From Bacillus testis (GTDB lineage Bacteria; Bacillota; Bacilli; Bacillales; DSM-1321): a stretch of DNA of 64,000 nucleotides. Each line of letters opens with the position of its first letter. Position 1 is the first letter of the stretch. The position numbers were made by a program, and so were the translations under genes. The stretch is taken from assembly GCF_001243895.1 (NCBI RefSeq), contig NZ_LN851186.1:1811852-1875851 (forward strand). Reading direction: 5' to 3'. The notes beneath the pieces were generated by a model. That model ran no database searches. It saw only the letters and a program-made list of their open reading frames with translations, and was not told the DNA's origin. Positions 44,948 through 55,920 of the stretch are shown piece after piece.

Positions 44948-46246
44948 ATGGGGTTATTCACAAAAACGAAAACAGAGAGCATAAAATGGCTTGTTAAAGC
45001 GGAAGAAGCACATTATGAGTTGGCAATCGATGATTCCCAAGCAACTTTGCAATTGAATATGATCGGCTTGGAAGAAGATGACTTAAAACTGTTAAGCGCT
45101 TTTCAGCCGGTGGTAAGAGAAAATATCATAGCGGTGGTAGACCGTTTTTATTCAACCATTCTTACCGTACCCGAACTTCGGGAAATTATCGAAAAACACA
45201 GTACGATTGAAAAAATCAGGGCTACCTTCAGCAAGCATATTATAGAAATGTTTAATGGCACAATAAATCAGGAGTTCCTGGAGGTAAGGCATAAAGTGGC
45301 AAGGATCCATATCAATGTGGGGCTAAAACCGAAATGGTATATTTCCTCTTTCCAGAATATGCATAATGAATTGAGCAAGATTGTTTTTAAGAATGCCGCT
45401 AACCCGGAAGACCAACAGGCTTTGATTGCAGCAATCAGTAAAATATTGAGTTTTGAGCAGCAGTTGGTCTTGGAGTCTTATGAAAATGAAAGGACAAAAT
45501 CCAGTGAGGCGGCATTCAGACTCATCAGGGAAGAAGTGAAAGGGCAGATTATTTTGATTGCCAGTGAGCTCGCTATGCACAGCAATCGGACGAATGAAGC
45601 GATGAAAACGATGGCCACAAAATCAAAAAGTTTTATGGACCTTGTCAATAAGACCACTAAGCAATCACATCATTCGAGAGATCTTGCCACTGAAGGACAA
45701 AGCAGGTTAAAAGAATTGACGGAAAAAATCCTGGCGCTTTCTGCGCATACCAATGATGTGGAACAGGCCATTGAATCGTTGAATATGTCATTGGAACAAA
45801 TCGGAGGGTTTGTTGGCACAGTGCAGGATATCGCCGACCAGACCAATTTACTTTCTCTTAATTCAGCGATCGAAGCTGCGCGGGCTGGCGAGCATGGTAG
45901 AGGCTTCGCAGTTGTGGCCGATGAAGTCCGGAAGCTTGCCGACCAAACGAAGAAATCGATTTCTGAAATTTACAGTATCGTACAGACATCGACAAATTAT
46001 ATGAATGAAGTCATTTCTTCGATTAGTAAGGTGCAAGATGTCATACAAGCCGGAGAGAAAGAGTCAGCCCAAACCCAAATGTCCTTTAACAATATTATCG
46101 CTTCCATGGATGATAGCCTCGAAGGAAACCATACGATTCAACAGCAAATCATAAATGTTATTTCCCTCATAGATGAAGTGGAGCAATCAATGATGACGGT
46201 TGCCGGACAGGCGGAAACATTGAATAGTACGGCAACGTCCCTATAA
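44948..46246 (+). CDS. hemAT: Haem-based aerotaxis transducer HemAT
   Basis: 432 aa, same length as the B. subtilis protein. Residues 30-180 are a globin sensor with proximal His121 (ARIHINVG) and distal Tyr68. The C-terminal signalling domain contains [36 protein letters not shown] (hairpin tip, in parts). No membrane span, so soluble. Binds O2 and signals to CheA. 44607-44947 upstream contains no gene or clear promoter. Confidence 0.95.
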   Translation: MGLFTKTKTESIKWLVKAEEAHYELAIDDSQATLQLNMIGLEEDDLKLLSAFQPVVRENIIAVVDRFYSTILTVPELREIIEKHSTIEKIRATFSKHIIEMFNGTINQEFLEVRHKVARIHINVGLKPKWYISSFQNMHNELSKIVFKNAANPEDQQALIAAISKILSFEQQLVLESYENERTKSSEAAFRLIREEVKGQIILIASELAMHSNRTNEAMKTMATKSKSFMDLVNKTTKQSHHSRDLATEGQSRLKELTEKILALSAHTNDVEQAIESLNMSLEQIGGFVGTVQDIADQTNLLSLNSAIEAARAGEHGRGFAVVADEVRKLADQTKKSISEIYSIVQTSTNYMNEVISSISKVQDVIQAGEKESAQTQMSFNNIIASMDDSLEGNHTIQQQIINVISLIDEVEQSMMTVAGQAETLNSTATSL

Positions 46247-46254
46247 ACAACAAG

Positions 46255-46287
46255 AGCCTGGCATACATAGATGCCAGGCTTTTGTTT
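46255..46287 (+). terminator. hemAT terminator
   Basis: AGCCTGGCAT and ATGCCAGGCT form a perfect 10-bp stem, then TTTG. Confidence 0.85.
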
Positions 46288-46338
46288 AAATATGGTGTTT
46301 CAAGGCCTACAAATGCAGCAGGAAAGCCCTGAAAATGG

Positions 46339-46920
46339 CTACATAAAAGTAATTTTAGGTTCGGTTCCATCCTTGATTCTCTGGATATTAGCACGGTGTT
46401 TGTAAATGATAAAGACCGTTAGGATGACCATGATGATAATCAAAGGAATATCCCACACGACCAGTGAGCAGATTAAGCCTGCGACAGCAGAGATCATGCT
46501 TGATAAAGATACATACTTTGATAGATACAATGCAAGGAAAAAAGTCACGAATAAGATTAGAAAAATAACGGGTGCGTATCCTAGAACGACACCGGCGGAT
46601 GTGGCGACTGCCTTGCCACCGCGGAAGCCGGCGAAAATCGGATACATATGCCCGAAAACAGCCGCAATTCCTGGGATCAAGGGATGCAGGTCGATATGTA
46701 ATAAATAAGGCAATAAAGCTGCCAAAGTCCCTTTCAGGATATCCATAATCGTCACAGTGAAACCTGCTGTTTTGCCTAAGGTTCTAAATGTATTTGTCCC
46801 GCCTAGATTCCCGCTGCCATGCTGGCGGATGTCTTTGCCGTAGAATAGTTTTCCGATCCACAGCCCGGAAGGAATGCTCCCTAATAAATAAGCTAGAATA
46901 ATAATGAAAAATATGGTCAT
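46339..46920 (-). CDS. plsY: Glycerol-3-phosphate acyltransferase PlsY
   Basis: 193 aa, five spans. Transfers acyl groups from acyl-phosphate to glycerol-3-phosphate, the first step of phospholipid synthesis. Motifs: [36 protein letters not shown], and [14 protein letters not shown]. Minus strand, opposite to parE as in B. subtilis. Confidence 0.97.
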   Translation of the reverse strand: MTIFFIIILAYLLGSIPSGLWIGKLFYGKDIRQHGSGNLGGTNTFRTLGKTAGFTVTIMDILKGTLAALLPYLLHIDLHPLIPGIAAVFGHMYPIFAGFRGGKAVATSAGVVLGYAPVIFLILFVTFFLALYLSKYVSLSSMISAVAGLICSLVVWDIPLIIIMVILTVFIIYKHRANIQRIKDGTEPKITFM

Positions 46921-47101
46921 TGTATAATACCCTTTCTTGATTACAAAATCATGTTATTATTTTACCATGTCCGCTCAGAATTTCCATGAATAAATAGCAT
47001 TTCTCTCTAAACAACAATTGAATGATAAAAAAATATATGTTAATAATTATCATGGGCTTTTGTCAGATTTTTTCAGTTGGCCCAAAGGAGAGGAATCATT
47101 T

Positions 47102-48391
47102 ATGAAACAAGTATTTTCGACTATTCAATGGCTGGCCTTCATGTTCTCTAGCTCGATTATCGCGCCAATCGCTGTTGCAGGGCTGTTTGAACTTGATGCA
47201 GGGGAAACGGCAGGATTTATTCAACGTGCTGTTTTTGTGATGGGAATAGCGGGCCTTCTGCAAATCCTGTTTGGCCACAAACTGCCGATTAATGAGGGCC
47301 CGGCAGGATTATGGTGGGGAGTCTTTGCTTTATATGCAGGCCTTTCGACTACCATTTTTGCATCTCACAACGAAACATTGCAGGCTCTTCAGGGAGCGTT
47401 GCTCGCTAGCGGCCTCTTATTTATTGTTTTGAGTGCATTCGGCATTATCCAAAAATTAAGTGCTTTATTCACGCCTACAGTTACCGGTGTTTATTTGTTG
47501 TTGCTTGTTCTGCAACTCAGCAAATCATTCTTAAACGGAATGCTTGGCATTACAACGGATCATCCGCTGATCAATATGAAATCTGCGCTTTTGAGTGTGA
47601 TCGTCATAGCGATTACTTTCTGGTTTACGCGCAATAAAATCCATGTAATCAAGCAATATGCCATTCTGCTGTCACTGGCTTTGGGCTGGATTATTTTTGC
47701 TGTGGCCAACTTGGCCCCGAAACTTGATTTTAAGGGAGGGCAGATATTTTCACTGCCAGAGCTGTTCGTATTTGGCAAGCCGACTTTCAACTCGGGAATG
47801 GTCATGACTGCACTTTTCGTGACATTTTTGTTGCTTGCGAATATGATTGCTAGTATAAGGATCACTGAAAGTATATTGAAAAACATCGGTGTGAAAGTGG
47901 ATCCCTACAGCATTAATAAGTCAGGAGCCGTGGGCGGTATTGCTCAGATTCTCGGCGGGGCCTTCAGTACAATGGGACCGGTGCCCTTATCGGGTGCAGG
48001 CGGGTTTATTCAGGCAACTGGCATTTCATCGAAGCGCCCATTCATACTGGCTTCGATCGCAGTGATTGCCATTAGCTTTTTTCCGCCGGTTATGACTTTT
48101 TTCGCAGCGATGCCTCCAGCAGTCGGTTATTCTGTCAGCTTTGTCATTTTTGCCGGCATGTTGAGTGTCGCCCTCAGTGAGTTTCAACATATTACAGATG
48201 CAACCCGGACGGTAATTGGTGTATCGTTGTTAGGTGGAACAGGGGTTATGTTCATTCCGACGGCGGCATTTGAAGAACTGCATCCCGTGCTTACATCGCT
48301 GCTTTCAAATGGGCTGATCCTTGGAACCGTGATTTGTATTGCAGGGGAACAATTGCTGAAAACATTCAGCAGAAGTGCGGGTAACAAGTAA
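47102..48391 (+). CDS. NCS2 purine/pyrimidine permease
   Basis: 429 aa from ATG after AAAGGAGAGGAATCATTT; an upstream ATG (47018) lacks a site. About 12-14 spans. NEGPAGLWWG, GGAFSTMGPVPLSGAGGFI and the preceding AVGGIAQILGG are NCS2 features. Probably uracil, xanthine or uric-acid uptake; not decidable. Not part of the B. subtilis yne order, so inserted between plsY and yneT. Confidence 0.88.
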   Translation: MKQVFSTIQWLAFMFSSSIIAPIAVAGLFELDAGETAGFIQRAVFVMGIAGLLQILFGHKLPINEGPAGLWWGVFALYAGLSTTIFASHNETLQALQGALLASGLLFIVLSAFGIIQKLSALFTPTVTGVYLLLLVLQLSKSFLNGMLGITTDHPLINMKSALLSVIVIAITFWFTRNKIHVIKQYAILLSLALGWIIFAVANLAPKLDFKGGQIFSLPELFVFGKPTFNSGMVMTALFVTFLLLANMIASIRITESILKNIGVKVDPYSINKSGAVGGIAQILGGAFSTMGPVPLSGAGGFIQATGISSKRPFILASIAVIAISFFPPVMTFFAAMPPAVGYSVSFVIFAGMLSVALSEFQHITDATRTVIGVSLLGGTGVMFIPTAAFEELHPVLTSLLSNGLILGTVICIAGEQLLKTFSRSAGNK

Positions 48392-48506
48392 AGAGCCGCT
48401 ATCGCCAAATGGGATCCCGGACAAGACGCCGGAGTTGGCTTTGGCGGCTGAAAATGCCTGAACGCTTACATATAAAGGCAAATAAGGGGAAAAGGGGATA
48501 GGAGAA

Positions 48507-48920
48507 ATGGTGATTGAGAATCCAAGCAGACAGGAAATCGGAGAGATTCTGAAACATTCTAAGAGAATCGCAGTGGTAGGTTTATCCGATAATCCGGACC
48601 GAACGTCAAATATGGTATCCAAGGCCATGATGAATTGCGGGTATGAAATCATACCTGTCAATCCGACGATCAAGGAAGCATTGGGAGTCAAAGCGGTGCC
48701 GTCGCTGTCCGCAATTGAAGGGCATGTAGATATTGTCAATGTATTCAGAAGACCGGCCGCACTGCCTGAATTGGCTAAAGAATTTGATGAAATCGATGCT
48801 GATGTTTTTTGGACCCAATTGGAAGTCGTGGACGAGGAAGCATATATATTTTTGAAGGAGAAGGGCTATACTGTCATAATGGATCGTTGTATCAAGGTTG
48901 AACATGCTTTGACAAAGTAG
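48507..48920 (+). CDS. yneT: CoA-binding protein YneT
   Basis: 137 aa, Rossmann-like CoA-binding domain: RIAVVGLSDNPDRTSNMVSK, YEIIPVNP and VDIVNVFRRP. Same family as succinyl-CoA-ligase-like binding domains. AGGAG is very close to the ATG; a GTG one codon later may be the true start. Just upstream of parE as in B. subtilis. Confidence 0.9.
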   Translation: MVIENPSRQEIGEILKHSKRIAVVGLSDNPDRTSNMVSKAMMNCGYEIIPVNPTIKEALGVKAVPSLSAIEGHVDIVNVFRRPAALPELAKEFDEIDADVFWTQLEVVDEEAYIFLKEKGYTVIMDRCIKVEHALTK

Positions 48921-48923
48921 TAG

Positions 48924-48950
48924 AAAAAGGAGCGCTTTAAGCTCCTTTTT
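48924..48950 (+). terminator. yneT terminator
   Basis: AAAAAGGAGC and GCTCCTTTTT, perfect 10-bp stem. Confidence 0.9.
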
Positions 48951-49082
48951 CTTATCTGTCACGGCAGGAAAGAGGCATGGTCAAAGAGAACCTTAATTGT
49001 GAAGTTCTATTTTGGCAATAGGTAATACTCTGTGAATAATAGAAAACAATATTTGCGAAATTATTTTTTACCTGTACAATAA

Positions 49083-49190
49083 ACGATAAAGTGAAACTTT
49101 GATTGGCGGGGGCATCGATCTCCCCCGGTCATTTGTTTTAACCAATCGGATTCTAACCGGCGTCTTGCGTCATTGCGCCAGTTAGAAGGG
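49083..49190 (-). repeat. Dispersed two-hairpin repeat, copy H (inverted orientation)
   Basis: Read on the minus strand: CCTTCTAACTGGCGCAATGA, short loop, GACGCCGGTTAGAATCC, GATTGGTT, then CCGGGGGAGATC/GATGCCCCCGCC and tail CAAAGTTTCACTTTATCG. Compact but intact. Confidence 0.8.
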
Positions 49191-49218
49191 GATAAAGCGC
49201 TGATGGCAAACTACACCT

Positions 49219-49246
49219 CGAACGCTTGTTCTATTTATGGTATAAT
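49219..49246 (+). promoter_or_regulatory. parE promoter region with LexA box
   Basis: CGAACGCTTGTTCT (49219-49232) matches the SOS consensus at all but the last base. TATAAT is at 49241-49246. The box covers the -35 region, so LexA should block parEC. B. subtilis parEC is reported in the SOS regulon. Confidence 0.75.
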
Positions 49247-49329
49247 AGGTTTTATTACATATTAGTTTTACTTTCAAGCGAGCATAGAATAGAGTGCATG
49301 GAGTGTTTGCTTGTGGAAGGAGAATAAGA

Positions 49330-51306
49330 GTGGCAATAAATCAAACGAAGAAAATCGAATACAACGATGATGCCATACAGGTGCTGGAAGGCCTAGAGGC
49401 TGTCCGTAAAAGACCGGGTATGTATATCGGCAGTACGGATACAAGAGGGCTTCATCACCTCGTATATGAAATCGTGGATAATTCCGTAGATGAGGCTTTG
49501 GCCGGCTATGGAGATCATATAATTGTGAAATTGCATAAGGATAATTCTGTGAGTGTAAGCGATAAAGGCCGGGGAATGCCAACCGGTATGCATAAGATGG
49601 GCAAACCGACGCCGGAGGTCATCCTGACCATCCTTCATGCTGGAGGAAAATTCGGACAGGGAGGCTATAAAACGAGCGGAGGCTTGCATGGTGTTGGTGC
49701 GTCGGTCGTTAATGCTCTGTCTGAATGGCTGACTGTTACCATTAAAAGAGACGGTTCGATCTATGAACAACGTTTTGCCAATGGAGGCAAGCCCCAAACA
49801 ACCCTTGAGAAAAAAGGCACTACGAATGGCACTGGAACAACTATCCACTTTAAGCCTGATCCTGCTATATTCTCCACGCTAATCTTTAATTTTGAAACCT
49901 TATCCGAACGATTAAGAGAATCTGCCTTCCTTATGAAAGGCATGAAGATAGAATTAATTGATGAGCGCAATCATAATAAGGAACTATTCCACTATGAAGA
50001 CGGACTGAAGGCATTTGTCCAATATTTGAATGAAGAGCGGGATTCCATGCATGATGTCGTCAGCATTGAAGGAGAACAGAACGGCATTGAAATCGAGTTT
50101 GCCTTTCAATTCAATGATGCGTATTCAGAGAATATACTCAGCTTCGTCAATAACGTCCGCACTAAAGATGGCGGTACGCATGAAGTGGGAGCTAAAACGG
50201 CCATGACAAGGGTGTTTAATGAATATGCACGCAAAAACGGCCTGCTGAAAGAAAAGGACAAGAACCTGGAAGGAAGCGATATTCGCGAAGGGCTAGCAGC
50301 CATTATTTCGGTCCGGATCCCTGAAGAATTGCTTCAATTCGAGGGACAGACAAAAAGCAAGCTGGGTACAAGTGCAGCCCGTTCTGCCGTTGATGGAGTC
50401 ATATCCGAGCATCTGGCTTATTTTCTCCATGAAAATCCGGATACAGCAAACCTATTGATAAAAAAGGCAGTCAAAGCGTTCCAAGCGCGCGAAGCGGCCA
50501 GAAAAGCCCGTGAAGAAGCTCGTACCGGCAAAAAACGTAAAAAGGGCGAAACAACACTTTCCGGAAAACTAACGCCTGCACAGTCACGTAATCCGAAGAA
50601 AAATGAACTGTACTTGGTGGAAGGTGATTCTGCCGGTGGTTCAGCGAAACAAGGAAGAGACCGCCGTTTTCAGGCAATTCTTCCGTTGCGCGGTAAAGTA
50701 ATCAATACGGAAAAAGCAAAACTGGCCGACATCTTTAAGAACGAAGAAATCAATACGATCATTCATGCAGTCGGCGGCGGAGTGGGCCCGGAATTCAATA
50801 TTGATGATATAAATTATGACAAAGTCGTTATTATGACCGATGCGGATACGGATGGAGCGCATATTCAGGTGCTGCTGCTTACCTTCTTTTATCGGTATAT
50901 GAAGCCTTTGATTGAAAATGGAAAGATCTTCATCGCCTTGCCTCCGCTTTATAAGGTAAGCAAAGGCCTTGGCAAGAAAGCGGTTGTCGAATATGCCTGG
51001 AATGACGATGAACTGGCGGCTGTCCAGAAAAAAGTCGGAAAAGGTTCCATCCTCCAACGGTATAAAGGACTTGGAGAAATGAACGCCGACCAATTATGGG
51101 ATACGACCATGAATCCAGAGACACGGACACTGATCCGCGTGCGCATTGATGATGCAGCAAGAGCCGAACGCAGGGTAACCACACTCATGGGCGATAAAGT
51201 AGAACCCCGGAGAAAGTGGATTGAAACCCATGTAGCATTTGGGCTCGAAGATGAAGATAATATACTAGATAATGAAAACATGATCATTTCTGAGGAAGGG
51301 GTGTAA
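49330..51306 (+). CDS. parE: DNA topoisomerase IV subunit B, ParE
   Basis: 658 aa from GTG after AAGGAGAATAAGA. GHKL ATPase (IVDNSVDEALAGYG, GGLHGVGASVVNALS) and Toprim domain (YLVEGDSAGGSAKQGRDR, MTDADTDGAHI). With ParC it decatenates chromosomes. No full-length GyrB insert. Four bases separate it from parC. Confidence 0.96.
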   Translation: MAINQTKKIEYNDDAIQVLEGLEAVRKRPGMYIGSTDTRGLHHLVYEIVDNSVDEALAGYGDHIIVKLHKDNSVSVSDKGRGMPTGMHKMGKPTPEVILTILHAGGKFGQGGYKTSGGLHGVGASVVNALSEWLTVTIKRDGSIYEQRFANGGKPQTTLEKKGTTNGTGTTIHFKPDPAIFSTLIFNFETLSERLRESAFLMKGMKIELIDERNHNKELFHYEDGLKAFVQYLNEERDSMHDVVSIEGEQNGIEIEFAFQFNDAYSENILSFVNNVRTKDGGTHEVGAKTAMTRVFNEYARKNGLLKEKDKNLEGSDIREGLAAIISVRIPEELLQFEGQTKSKLGTSAARSAVDGVISEHLAYFLHENPDTANLLIKKAVKAFQAREAARKAREEARTGKKRKKGETTLSGKLTPAQSRNPKKNELYLVEGDSAGGSAKQGRDRRFQAILPLRGKVINTEKAKLADIFKNEEINTIIHAVGGGVGPEFNIDDINYDKVVIMTDADTDGAHIQVLLLTFFYRYMKPLIENGKIFIALPPLYKVSKGLGKKAVVEYAWNDDELAAVQKKVGKGSILQRYKGLGEMNADQLWDTTMNPETRTLIRVRIDDAARAERRVTTLMGDKVEPRRKWIETHVAFGLEDEDNILDNENMIISEEGV

Positions 51307-51309
51307 AGT

Positions 51310-53751
51310 GTGTCTACAGTAGAATCTTTTCGCGACCTGCCTTTAGAAGAAGTGATAGGAGACCGGTTCGGACGATACAGTAAATACATTATCCAAGACC
51401 GTGCGCTTCCAGATGCAAGAGACGGCTTGAAGCCAGTACAGCGCAGAATACTTTACGCTATGCATATGGACGGCAACACGAACGACAAAAATTTCAGAAA
51501 ATCCGCCAAAACGGTGGGGAATGTAATCGGTAATTACCATCCCCATGGCGACTCCTCTGTATATGAAGCAATGGTACGGATGAGCCAGGATTGGAAGCTC
51601 CGTAAAATACTGATAGAAATGCACGGCAATAACGGCAGTATGGACGGTGACCCTCCTGCTGCCATGCGTTATACCGAGGCCCGCCTCTCTGCGATCGCCA
51701 GTGAATTACTACGTGATATCGATAAGAAAACAGTCGATTTCATTCCAAACTTTGATGACACAGCGGAGGAACCGGTTGTTCTTCCGGCGACGTTCCCTGC
51801 CCTTCTAGTGAATGGTTCGACGGGGATTTCCGCTGGTTATGCTACTGAGATTCCGCCGCATCAATTTGGGGAAGTCATCGACGCAGCATTAATGAGGCTC
51901 GAAAATCCTTCTTGCACGGTCGATGAGTTGATGACGGTCATAAAAGGGCCTGATTTTCCTACCGGAGGCATCATTCAAGGTGTGGAAGGAATCAAAAAAG
52001 CTTATGAAACAGGCAAAGGGAAAATTATTATCCGCGGGAAAGCAGAGATTGAAACGGTGCGCGGCGGCAAACAGCAAATCGTCATTACTGAAATTCCTTA
52101 TGAAGTAAACAAGGCAAATCTGGTCAAGAAAATGGACGAACTGCGGATCGACCGCAAAGTCGAAGGCATTTCTGAAGTGAGAGATGAAAGCGACCGTTCA
52201 GGGTTACGGATTGTGGTTGAACTGAAAAAGGAAAGCGATGCAGAAGGCGTTTTACACTATCTGTATAAAAACACCGATCTACAGGTGCCTTATAATTTCA
52301 ATATGGTCGCAATTTCCCGCAAAAGACCAATGCTGATGGGCATTCAAGGCATGCTTGATGCCTATCTGGACCATCGGAAAGAAGTGATTACGAAGCGTTC
52401 GGAATTCGAATTGAAAAAGGCGAGGGAACGGGAACACATTGTCGAAGGGTTGATTAAAGCATTATCTATCCTCGATGAAGTGATTGCAGTTATCCGTTCA
52501 TCACAGGATAAGCGTGATGCCAAACAAAACCTCTCCGCTAAATTCGGATTCTCGGAAGCCCAAGCTGAAGCCATTGTGTCATTACAGCTATACCGGTTGA
52601 CCAATACCGATATTACTGCCCTACAAGCAGAAGCAGAAGAGCTTTCTGCCAAGATTGAAGAGTTGACAGCTATTCTGAATAGCGAGAAAAAGCTGATCAG
52701 TGTTATAAAAAAAGAATTGAAGCTTGTCAAAAGACAATACAATGATGTCCGTTTGACGAAAATCGAGGATAAGATAGAGGAAATCAAAATTAATTTGGAA
52801 GTGCTGATCGCCAGCGAAGATGTTATTGTGACTGTCACGAAAGAAGGCTATGTTAAACGTACGTCACCACGTTCGTTTGCAGCTTCCGGAGGACAGGATT
52901 TCGGCATGAAAGAGAGCGACCTTCTGCTTTACCAAGAGGAAGTGAATACAACCGACAATCTGCTTCTCTTTACCAATAAAGGGAACTATATTTATTGTCC
53001 GGTGCATCTTTTGCCTGATATCCGCTGGAAAGATCTTGGCCAGCACATAGCGAGCATTGTACCGACCGACCGCGACGAATGTGTCATCAAGGTTCTGGCG
53101 GTTAAAGACTTCACTATCCCGGCTTATCTCCTTTTCCTAACGAAAAACGGGATGGTAAAGCGGACTGAATTGTCCATGTTCCAAGCGCAGAGATATTCCA
53201 AACCGCTGGTGGCAATCAACCTGAAAGGCGACGATGAACTGGCCATGGTTGAAATGACCGATGGTTCTAAGGATTTGTTTATCGCGACCCGGTTAGGCTT
53301 TGGTCTGTGGTTTAATGAAGAAGAGGTAAATGTTCTCGGTATACGTGCTGCCGGCGTCAAGGGAATCAACCTGAAAGAGGATGATTTCGTTGTCAACGGT
53401 GGTGTCATAACGGATCCAAGCAGTGATTTGATCGTTCTGGCCACACAACGAGGGGCCATAAAGAAAATGAAACTAAAGGAATTTGAAAAAACATCGCGTG
53501 CCAAACGGGGAGTTGTCATGCTCCGTGAGTTGAAGAATAATCCGCATCGGGTGGCAGGCGCAGCGGTAGCGACTGATCAGGATAAAGTCCTCCTTCAAAC
53601 CGAAAAAGGATTGCTGGAAGAGGTGGAGATCGCAGTGTTGAAAGCTTCTGACAGATATTCGAATGGTTCTTTCCTTATTGATACTGCCGAAAACGGGGAA
53701 GTTAACCACTTGTGGAAGCAAAAGCATGAAGAGGAAGTAGAAGAAAAATAG
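51310..53751 (+). CDS. parC: DNA topoisomerase IV subunit A, ParC
   Basis: 813 aa, GTG start within the parE end (AGGAAGGGGTGTAAAGT). Catalytic Tyr121 in [11 protein letters not shown]. Quinolone-determining [12 protein letters not shown] has the usual Ser/Glu, so no visible resistance change. C-terminal beta-pinwheel repeats follow. Confidence 0.96.
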   Translation: MSTVESFRDLPLEEVIGDRFGRYSKYIIQDRALPDARDGLKPVQRRILYAMHMDGNTNDKNFRKSAKTVGNVIGNYHPHGDSSVYEAMVRMSQDWKLRKILIEMHGNNGSMDGDPPAAMRYTEARLSAIASELLRDIDKKTVDFIPNFDDTAEEPVVLPATFPALLVNGSTGISAGYATEIPPHQFGEVIDAALMRLENPSCTVDELMTVIKGPDFPTGGIIQGVEGIKKAYETGKGKIIIRGKAEIETVRGGKQQIVITEIPYEVNKANLVKKMDELRIDRKVEGISEVRDESDRSGLRIVVELKKESDAEGVLHYLYKNTDLQVPYNFNMVAISRKRPMLMGIQGMLDAYLDHRKEVITKRSEFELKKAREREHIVEGLIKALSILDEVIAVIRSSQDKRDAKQNLSAKFGFSEAQAEAIVSLQLYRLTNTDITALQAEAEELSAKIEELTAILNSEKKLISVIKKELKLVKRQYNDVRLTKIEDKIEEIKINLEVLIASEDVIVTVTKEGYVKRTSPRSFAASGGQDFGMKESDLLLYQEEVNTTDNLLLFTNKGNYIYCPVHLLPDIRWKDLGQHIASIVPTDRDECVIKVLAVKDFTIPAYLLFLTKNGMVKRTELSMFQAQRYSKPLVAINLKGDDELAMVEMTDGSKDLFIATRLGFGLWFNEEEVNVLGIRAAGVKGINLKEDDFVVNGGVITDPSSDLIVLATQRGAIKKMKLKEFEKTSRAKRGVVMLRELKNNPHRVAGAAVATDQDKVLLQTEKGLLEEVEIAVLKASDRYSNGSFLIDTAENGEVNHLWKQKHEEEVEEK

Positions 53752-53760
53752 GACCAGCAA

Positions 53761-53797
53761 GCCATTCCATCCGGTATCGGATGGAATGGCTTTTTTT
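53761..53797 (+). terminator. parEC terminator
   Basis: GCCATTCCATCC and GGATGGAATGGC, perfect 12-bp stem, then seven T. Confidence 0.95.
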
Positions 53798-53988
53798 ATT
53801 ATGCCTTAATATTATATTGAAAAAATTATCAGAAAAACAGTGAATATCCAAATTAGTAAAAAAAGGCTGGATATGGTTTTAATATTTAAACTTGAAAGAT
53901 ATGTACATTTAATGATAGATTATTATAGTAGGTATATTGTTATCTTTAAATAGTAATCGACATTCGTTTTTAAAAAGGAGGACACAAT

Positions 53989-55407
53989 TTGTTAGGATTT
54001 TTGACAGAATTGAATGACATCATATGGACGTATATTTTAATAGCAGTGTTATTGGTGCTTGGTTTGTTTTTTACGCTTAAGACAAACTTCGTGCAATTTC
54101 GCTTTATTGGAGAAATGTTTCGATTAATGACTGACAAAGCAACCGTTTCGGCTGAAGGCAAACGGGGAATTTCTTCTTTCCAAGCATTCTGTATTTCTAC
54201 TGCTTCCAGAGTGGGTACAGGAAATCTCGCAGGAGTAGCGACGGCCATTACGTTAGGTGGTCCCGGCGCTGTTTTTTGGATGTGGCTTATTGCCTTTTTA
54301 GGAGGAGCATCCAGTTTTATTGAAAGTACATTGGCACAAATCTATAAGGTGAAAGACCGAGACGGCTACAGAGGCGGACCGGCCTATTATATGGAAAAAG
54401 GGCTTAAAAACCGCAAACTTGGTGTTGTCTTTGCAGTCATTATTACTTTTTGTTTCGGTTTGGTCTTTAACTCTGTACAAAGTAATACGATCTCCATGGC
54501 AGTGAACGGTTCATTCGGAATCAGCCCAACTATGGTCGGCATCGGGCTTGCTGTATTGACTGGCCTGGTAGTGTTCGGGGGCATCAAGCGGATTGCCCAT
54601 GTTGTACAGGTCATTGTTCCTGTTATGGCCTTGCTTTATTTAGTGCTTGCCGTTTTTGTGGTAGTAACTAATGTGACACAAATTCCAACGGTATTCAAAA
54701 TGATTTTCGAAAATGCATTTGGCCTAGAACAGGCAATCGGAGGCGGTTTCGGTGCTGCTATCCTTTACGGAGTGAAGCGTGGCCTATTTTCAAACGAAGC
54801 AGGTATGGGGAGTGCGCCAAACGCCGCAGCTACAGCATCCGTTACGCACCCGGTGAAGCAGGGGCTGATCCAAACATTGGGTGTATTTACGGATACAATC
54901 TTGATCTGCAGTGCCACTGCATTCATTATCCTGCTTTCAGGTGCTTATACCAGCGGGGCACAAGGCATAAATCTTACGCAAATGGCATTGACTGAGCATG
55001 TCGGCCCTTGGGCATCCATTTTCATAGCTGTTGCTATTTTCCTTTTCGGTTTCAGTTCTATTATTGGAAACTATTATTATGGGGAAACAAATATCGAATT
55101 CATCAAGGATCATAAGCTGGCCTTGAATGTATATCGTGTGGCTGTTCTTGGTATGGTATTATGGGGCAGTATCGCCAGCTTGGACATTGTATGGACGCTG
55201 GCGGATGTATTTATGGGGGTTATGGCTCTCATCAACCTAGCAGTAATTGCTCTGCTATATAAAGTGGCTATTAAGGCTCTGCAGGATTACCGCGAACAAC
55301 GAAAAATGGGGAAAGATCCAGTCTTTCACCGCGATATTCTGGATGATCCATCCGGCGTGGATTATTGGCACGAAGAAACAGAAAAAAGAGAGAAGAAAAG
55401 TGCTTAA
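53989..55407 (+). CDS. Alanine/glycine:cation symporter family protein (AlsT-like)
   Basis: 472 aa, TTG start after AAAAAGGAGGACACAATT. About ten spans, sodium-coupled (AGCS family). ISSFQAFCISTASRVGTGNLAGVATAI (in parts), RGLFSNEAGMGSAPNAAATA are family motifs. B. subtilis AlsT takes glutamine; here alanine, glycine or glutamine. Downstream of parC as in B. subtilis. Confidence 0.92.
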   Translation: MLGFLTELNDIIWTYILIAVLLVLGLFFTLKTNFVQFRFIGEMFRLMTDKATVSAEGKRGISSFQAFCISTASRVGTGNLAGVATAITLGGPGAVFWMWLIAFLGGASSFIESTLAQIYKVKDRDGYRGGPAYYMEKGLKNRKLGVVFAVIITFCFGLVFNSVQSNTISMAVNGSFGISPTMVGIGLAVLTGLVVFGGIKRIAHVVQVIVPVMALLYLVLAVFVVVTNVTQIPTVFKMIFENAFGLEQAIGGGFGAAILYGVKRGLFSNEAGMGSAPNAAATASVTHPVKQGLIQTLGVFTDTILICSATAFIILLSGAYTSGAQGINLTQMALTEHVGPWASIFIAVAIFLFGFSSIIGNYYYGETNIEFIKDHKLALNVYRVAVLGMVLWGSIASLDIVWTLADVFMGVMALINLAVIALLYKVAIKALQDYREQRKMGKDPVFHRDILDDPSGVDYWHEETEKREKKSA

Positions 55408-55414
55408 AATAGAT

Positions 55415-55453
55415 AAAAAACAGCTTGCATGAAATATGCAGGCTGTTTTTTTA
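55415..55453 (+). terminator. Symporter terminator
   Basis: AAAAACAGCTTGCAT and ATGCAGGCTGTTTTT pair with one mismatch, T-run follows. Confidence 0.9.
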
Positions 55454-55550
55454 TCTGGAATCGCATAAGCTTTTATATACATTCGAAATAATCGCCAGAC
55501 GGATAGGATGGCCAGCGAAAATAAATGGTATGCAGAAGGATAAGCGCTTA

Positions 55551-55660
55551 TATCCCATTCTAACTGGCACTAAGACTTTCACTACACAAAGAGCATAAAG
55601 AGGAAGAAGTGATAATCTTAGCGCCTGTAAGAACTCGGGGTGGTTCGCAATGCCACTTTA
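55551..55660 (+). repeat. Dispersed two-hairpin repeat, copy I
   Basis: Left arm TCCCATTCTAACTGGCACTA then AGACTTTCACT; right arm AGAAGTGATAATCTTAGCGC then CTGTAAGAAC; the second hairpin is decayed (GGGGTGG). The rest of 55454-55920 contains no gene. Confidence 0.65.
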
Positions 55661-55920
55661 TATGCGAAAGAAGGGGCGCTTTCCAGATCTGTAGGAGAAA
55701 TTCACGTATATATTTCGTTTTTACAGGGGAAGAGACCATGTCAAGGATGCTTTAGTGGATGATAAGATAAAAAGACATGAATGGTTTTAATGGTGCCTTA
55801 TTCTGATATAATTTAGATATGCAGCTGATTTAGCGAGCTAGAAGTATATACAGCAGAATATACAGCGGGAATGGCGCACTGCCCCACTCCTATGTTGTAA
55901 GGGAAAGGAATCGTATAAAC

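Noticed and set aside
51540..51575. Fluoroquinolone-resistance change in ParC
   Set aside because: [12 protein letters not shown] has the usual Ser and Glu residues; no resistance-type substitution is visible.
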